From Camillea tinctor (lineage: Eukaryota > Ascomycota > Sordariomycetes > Xylariales > Xylariaceae), in assembly GCA_022578605.1 (NCBI GenBank), contig MU394118.1:124001-188000 (forward strand): 64,000 bases of DNA. The letters are read 5' to 3'. Below, piece by piece: positions 59,404-64,000 of this stretch (position 1 is the stretch's first letter; each line of letters starts with the position of its first letter). The notes beneath the pieces were generated by a model that made no database searches, had not been told where the DNA came from, and worked only from the letters and a program-made list of their open reading frames with translations. Both the position numbers and the translations under genes were made by a program.

Positions 59404-60927
59404 ATGGCTTCTTTGTCTCGTTTTAGTGAGCCCTGGATAGGTGCCGTTAAGTCTCGACGGCAAGATGGGAATCCCGAATTTCCCGATTATCCTCTCTCTG
59501 ATCCCCAGTCTCTGATCAGTACATCTTGTCCCCAGTCCTTCCAGACTGGCACAGGCGCTTCAATATACACCCAGTCGCTGCTCCCAGCAATATTAACTGC
59601 TAAGAATGAAGTCATCCTCGTGACTTGTTTCTGGGCCCCATCATCTACCCTAACGGCTCTGAAAGAGACGTTAGAAGAGCTCGCCTCAGTACGCCGCAAA
59701 CGCATCCAGAACCAGCACGCAGCAGGCCCAGATGGGGATATCGTAACTCCCTTGAGAATTCGTATATGTTTTTCGTCTAGATCTTTCTTGCAAAAGCTGT
59801 TTCACACATCTTCCAAAGATGGCTTTATTTACCCCCCATCCACATGGACAGCTCAGCTCGGGTTGCCAAGCCAGGGCATCTTGGAGGCTGGTCTCATCAA
59901 TCTCCAAGTAAAGAGTCTGTTTTTTCTGCCTTTTAGTGTGATGCACCCCAAGTTTCTCATTGTCGACCGCCAAAGAGCATGGCTTCCCAGCTGCAACGTG
60001 AGTTGGGAGCCGTGGTTGGAAGGATGTGTGGAGATGACCGGTGACGTGGTATCCCACTTGATGACCTTTTATTATAGTGTCTGGGAGGCCCATTCAAGTG
60101 AAGAACCAGCAGCAGATGCTCCCCGGCGAGTTGGTATGCAATTCACATCCACACCATCCAGGCCGCCTAGCCCTGGCAGTCTTGGCTTAACTTCAATCAA
60201 GAGCCCAGCCAGCCATTTCGCACATCTTGGTGGCGAGAATGCCGTTCCAACAATACTGTTGCCCTCGTCCCATCATCGAAACCCCATGTTTCGCCCTCTA
60301 CCTTGGCATAGATCCCCGGCGCCCCCACGAACCCCGTTGAATTGTGCTATCCTACGGTTGGTGGAAATGGCCGAGAGCTCTATCTACATGCAAACTCCGA
60401 ATTTAACATCGGTCACCGTGGTAGATGCGGTTTTGGTCGCGCTCGATCGAGGAGTTGACGTTGATATAGTGACGAGCAAAGGGATGATGCTTCTGGAGCA
60501 GATTGTCACGGCTGGGACCACTACTTCCTTGTGCCTTAAATCCTTTATAAAACGATACAGGAAGCGTCAACTAGCTCAAGTGCAGAGGCAAGGTACCCAA
60601 TCTAGCAGCGGTTCAGACGCAGCCATTGATCTAGAGGCCCAGCCACCGCAACTCGGGTCGCTTACAATCTCGTATTTTCACCCCGACCCAACGCAAAAGT
60701 CCAGAGGGGTCAAAGAAGAACCTGTTCATTCGCATCTTAAACTTACCATCGTAGATGATCAGTACACGGTGCTTGGTTCCGGAAATATGGATCGTGCAAG
60801 CTGGTTCACAAGTCAGGAATTAGGAATCCTGTTTCAGTCCACCTCCTTTGTGAAGACCATACGCGAGGTTGTTGGCGAGGCTCTTAAGGATAGACTCGAT
60901 CCAGTATTCGATTCGGCATTATGCTGA
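59404..60927 (+). CDS. phospholipase D-like (two HKD motifs) protein
   Basis: Intronless 507-aa frame starting at ATG 59404. Two HxKxxxxD motifs define the PLD superfamily: HPKFLIVD with His181, Lys183, Asp188, and HLKLTIVD with His444, Lys446, Asp451, followed by GSGNMDRASWFTSQELG. Between them is a proline/serine-rich linker (about 240-310) that is probably disordered. There is no signal peptide and no PX/PH domain, so it is not a classical fungal PLD but of the cardiolipin-synthase-like or phosphodiesterase-like PLDc_2 type. The reaction would be phosphodiester hydrolysis or transfer through a phospho-His intermediate; lipid versus nucleic-acid substrate is open. Confidence 0.9.
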   Translation: MASLSRFSEPWIGAVKSRRQDGNPEFPDYPLSDPQSLISTSCPQSFQTGTGASIYTQSLLPAILTAKNEVILVTCFWAPSSTLTALKETLEELASVRRKRIQNQHAAGPDGDIVTPLRIRICFSSRSFLQKLFHTSSKDGFIYPPSTWTAQLGLPSQGILEAGLINLQVKSLFFLPFSVMHPKFLIVDRQRAWLPSCNVSWEPWLEGCVEMTGDVVSHLMTFYYSVWEAHSSEEPAADAPRRVGMQFTSTPSRPPSPGSLGLTSIKSPASHFAHLGGENAVPTILLPSSHHRNPMFRPLPWHRSPAPPRTPLNCAILRLVEMAESSIYMQTPNLTSVTVVDAVLVALDRGVDVDIVTSKGMMLLEQIVTAGTTTSLCLKSFIKRYRKRQLAQVQRQGTQSSSGSDAAIDLEAQPPQLGSLTISYFHPDPTQKSRGVKEEPVHSHLKLTIVDDQYTVLGSGNMDRASWFTSQELGILFQSTSFVKTIREVVGEALKDRLDPVFDSALC

Positions 60928-62411
60928 TAAAGATTATCAGCAAGCACCAATCCTCCCCTCCTCGTTGAAAGAGATCTAGATAAATATCGGGTACCATGGA
61001 TTGTTTTTTCCTAGCCTTATTTGTTCCCTTAATGGTGTGAAATCAAGATGCAAGTGAAATCGTACAAGGGCTGGAGTTACAAAGACTTGTCGATGAATCT
61101 ATATCCTCTTCAAGTTGCACGCGCTCGAAGAATGACCCCCAAATTCCGATTGGGGATGAAGGCGCAGAAGCTCTCGTGACCCTCGGACCGAGGACAGTCT
61201 AGAGGTCTAGAGCCGTATTCCCGCGATCATCAATTCCACTCGGCAATTAGACCGACCGGTCATCAGGCTAAGAAGGGTTAGGCGCCCACTGCTAGACATG
61301 ACTTGAAGCTGTTGCCCCCCACAGAGTTGTAGAGATGCAAAAAGACTATACATTACTCCGCGTGTGACTTGCTATCGACGAGCTTGGCATGCATACCGGC
61401 CTCCCTATTCACAGCCTTGCCGGACTCTGCCGAGCGGCGGTTGGCTGCATTTCACCGTTCCAGCTAGAAGGGTCTTATCGAAACGACGCGGCCTTTTCTG
61501 CAGTTGGTATCTAGGTTAGTGTATAAAACAAGTTTGTTGATAATTGGACCGCCACATGCAGCATCAAACAACTTAATTTGAGCTGAGAACCTGCAAACTT
61601 TTAGGAATTTCCCAAATGGATATCCAATATTCCTTTGTCCTGTACCCCAAGCCTTGACTCATAGTCATTCATCCAGTTGCAACATCGGGTACACAATATG
61701 ATAACATAGCAGGAAGGCTAAGAAAACAGTTCTTATCATTAACCCATGGGTTATGTGGCGTGCTTACGGCCTCTTTTACGACGATATCCTCCTGAACTAA
61801 TTGGCTCGCCAGTAAGAAAATACGCAGTACAACATTTGACTATCGGTTGATAGGCGGTCAGCTTCTACACCGGCCATCTGAAACAGACTTAGAAAAGGAA
61901 AAGCATATTAGATCACAACATACACTATCCTCGGCTGCACCGACGCATTCCATAAAGTGAATGACTAAATGTACATACACTATCGAGTGAATCTACGCTA
62001 TCACCCCTAGAACCGTAACCCCTCCCCCCAGGGCCAAGGCACTGGGCAATCACGAAGCTAAACCCGGCAGGGAATCTGATGCAGTATCTGTATATAATAT
62101 CCACTTACAGTGTGCTAATAAAGGCCGCAATAAAAACTCCCAAGTCGTTCTGTCAGCGGTCCTTGTGTACTTCACTTATTGACATTCAGAAAAGCACATG
62201 ACTCGATCTAAGGCCGCATCTCTTCAGTTGACTGACTCTCCCTGTTGCTGAAATCGGGCTGACTGTGTAGTGAAATAACACCTCATGGATAGTTACGCAA
62301 TAACAACACTCGCCCTTTTCTGATTCAAAGGGAAGCCCTCCGTATTTGGGTACAACTACTGAGTAATCACCTCACGGCATCCATTTTAAGACCAGGTCAA
62401 CGAAACAAGAT
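60928..62411. promoter_or_regulatory. upstream region of the amino-acid permease
   Basis: About 1.5 kb without recognised genes; contains the permease promoter and the end of the phospholipase-like transcript. No regulatory site identified with confidence. Confidence 0.45.
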
Positions 62412-64000
62412 ATGGCTTCGACGGATTTCGAAATCTCGGCCCATTCTGGTGCGGTGTACCGAAGCAACAGCCACGAAGATGGCGAGAAGATGTCGACTGA
62501 TGTTGCTAGCTTCCGGGTCCACAAGGCCGACGGAACGCATCGGAACCTCAAACCACGTCACATCCAGTTGATCGGAATAGGAGGTACAATCGGTACAGCC
62601 CTGTTTGTACAGATCGGCCGAGCCTTGCTTGAGGGCGGTCCGGGGAGTCTTTTCATTGCCTTTTCAATCTGGTGCACCGTGATCCTCGGCATTACTATGT
62701 CGATGGCGGAAATGGTCACTTACTTGCCCATCTCTTCGCCGTTTATCCGATTTGCTGGCCGTTACGTCGATGAGGCCCTTGGGTTCGCGGCCGGCTGGAA
62801 TTTCTTCGTGTTTGAAGCCGCGCTGGTGCCTTTCGAAATCACTGCGTGCAATTTCATCATCCATTTCTGGAGCGAAGCTGTGCCTACGTGGGCGATTATT
62901 GCCATTGTGCTCGTGTTATATGGACTTATTAACGTGCTGGCGGTTGGGTTCTACGGCGAAACCGAATTCTGGGCTGCTCTCGGCAAGGTTGTCCTCATCG
63001 CCGGACTCATCGTGTTCACCTTTATAGTCATGGTGGGTGGGAATCCGCACCACGATGCATTCGGATTTCGATACTGGTATTCGCCAGGTTCCTTCGCCGA
63101 GTACTACACCACCGGTGCCCTTGGTCGCTTCCAGGGCTTCATACAATGCTTTATCCAGGCATCCTTCACTATTGCAGGCCCAGATTATGTTTCAATGGCT
63201 GCAGGTGAAGCGATCAATCCTCGTGTGGTTCTGCCCAATGCATTCAATGCCGTCTTCTACCGTCTAACGGCATTCTTCATGCTCGGGTCTCTCTGCGTCG
63301 GCATCCTTGTGCCATATAACGACCCAACCATGACAGCTGCTTTCACTAATGGCGCCCCAGGTGCTGCTGCCTCGCCCTACGTCGTTGCCATGGACCGCTT
63401 AGGTATACCGATTTTGCCGCACATCGTCAACGCCTTAGTCCTGACAGCAGCATTTTCTGCTGGAAACAGTTATGTTTATTGTGCATCTCGATCACTCTAC
63501 GGATTGGCCCTAGATGGCAAGGCTCCTAAGTTTTTGACGAAGTGCGCCAAAAACGGAGTGCCTATTTACTGTGTATCTCTTGTGTTGCTTATCGCGTTGC
63601 TGGCATTCCTACAGGTGAGCCAGAACGCTGCTGTCGTGCTAAACTGGTTTGTTAGCTTGGTCACTGCATCTCAACTCATCAACTTCAGTGTCATATCGGC
63701 TACGTATATATACTTTCATCGTGCCCTGCGAGCCCAAGGTATTAGTCGTGATTCACTGCCTTATAAAGGTTTTCTGCAGCCGTACACAGCTTACTACAGC
63801 CTCACCGCGACGTTCATTATGACTTTTATAGGTGGCTATACTGTCTTTTTGCCCGGCAACTGGAATGTCCCCAACTTCCTATTTTCGTAAGTTATGGGCG
63901 TTACCTGAATTTGTCAACGTCCCATAAGTCACTGCTAACGCAAATCAATATGTAGGTACACCATGATTGGCGTGTGCCCAGTTCTTTACGTCGGGTGGAA
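62412..64000 (+). CDS. amino-acid permease, yeast-type (AAT/YAT) family, cut by window edge
   Basis: Exon 1 is 62412-63886 and exon 2 starts at 63956, running out of the window (partial; about 506 aa seen). The start gives a polar tail (MASTDFEISAHSG) and the APC-family entry signature RHIQLIGIGGTIGTALFVQIG with the unwound GGTIG of span 1. At least ten further hydrophobic spans follow, including FIQASFTIAGPDYVSMAAGEAINPR, the fungal permease span-6 motif, and NSYVYCASRSLYGLA, the span-8 block. The protein imports one or more amino acids with protons at the plasma membrane. The intron joins FLFS to YTMIG. The C-terminal spans and tail lie beyond 64000. Confidence 0.9.

Noticed and set aside
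1..64000. tRNA, rRNA and CRISPR signals
   Set aside because: Strings like GTTCGA were checked by eye at several sites; none sits in a cloverleaf-like context, and there are no regularly spaced repeats. A covariance-model scan would be decisive.

Overview
The window is nuclear DNA of a filamentous ascomycete (Pezizomycotina, most likely a sordariomycete; this placement is inference from gene families and gene structure, not a search). Genes carry short introns (about 55-230 bp) with fungal branch-point-like sequences, intergenic stretches are long, AT-richer and full of TAGGTA/ACCTA strings, and the gene set includes fungal Zn2Cys6 regulators, berberine-bridge/AA7 flavin oxidases, a GRR1 F-box protein and an NLR-type fragment. 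I support 20 protein genes with recognisable or convincing coding structure, one doubtful small ORF, one broken NLR-like fragment and one non-autonomous transposon. No rRNA, tRNA or CRISPR was found.

Layout. 0-11 kb: a UbiA-type prenyltransferase (-), a secreted FAD oxidase (+), a cupin protein (+) and a short-chain dehydrogenase (-), widely spaced; a loose secondary-metabolism-like group is possible but not shown. 11-24 kb: gene-poor, holding only the GRR1-type F-box/LRR gene (14.8-17.4 kb) and a 525-bp terminal-inverted-repeat element flanked by an exact 8-bp target duplication (23.4-24.0 kb). 24-38 kb: an accessory-looking block with a six-exon sugar/polyol transporter, a Zn2Cys6 regulator, a frameshifted NLR-like remnant, a 14-TM-type MFS exporter and a second Zn2Cys6 regulator divergent from the exporter. 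40-55 kb: mostly housekeeping or conserved genes: LURP-one-related protein, an unrecognised 293-aa protein, a TPR-SET protein, mitochondrial-type peptidyl-tRNA hydrolase, an Rvs161-type BAR protein, a MetE-like methyltransferase and a secreted-looking beta-propeller lactonase. 55-64 kb: a secreted AA7-type carbohydrate oxidase divergent from the lactonase, a phospholipase D-like protein and an amino-acid permease cut by the window edge.

How they may work together (inference): the AA7 oxidase would make aldonolactones that the divergent lactonase could open; the second Zn2Cys6 regulator shares an intergenic region with the MFS exporter and may control it. Several genes only become complete after manual splicing: both Zn2Cys6 clusters are assembled from very short 5' exons, and two introns (in the GRR1 gene and the second regulator) only keep frame if they use GC rather than GT donors. 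Exon coordinates given below were derived by hand from splice signals and reading frame.
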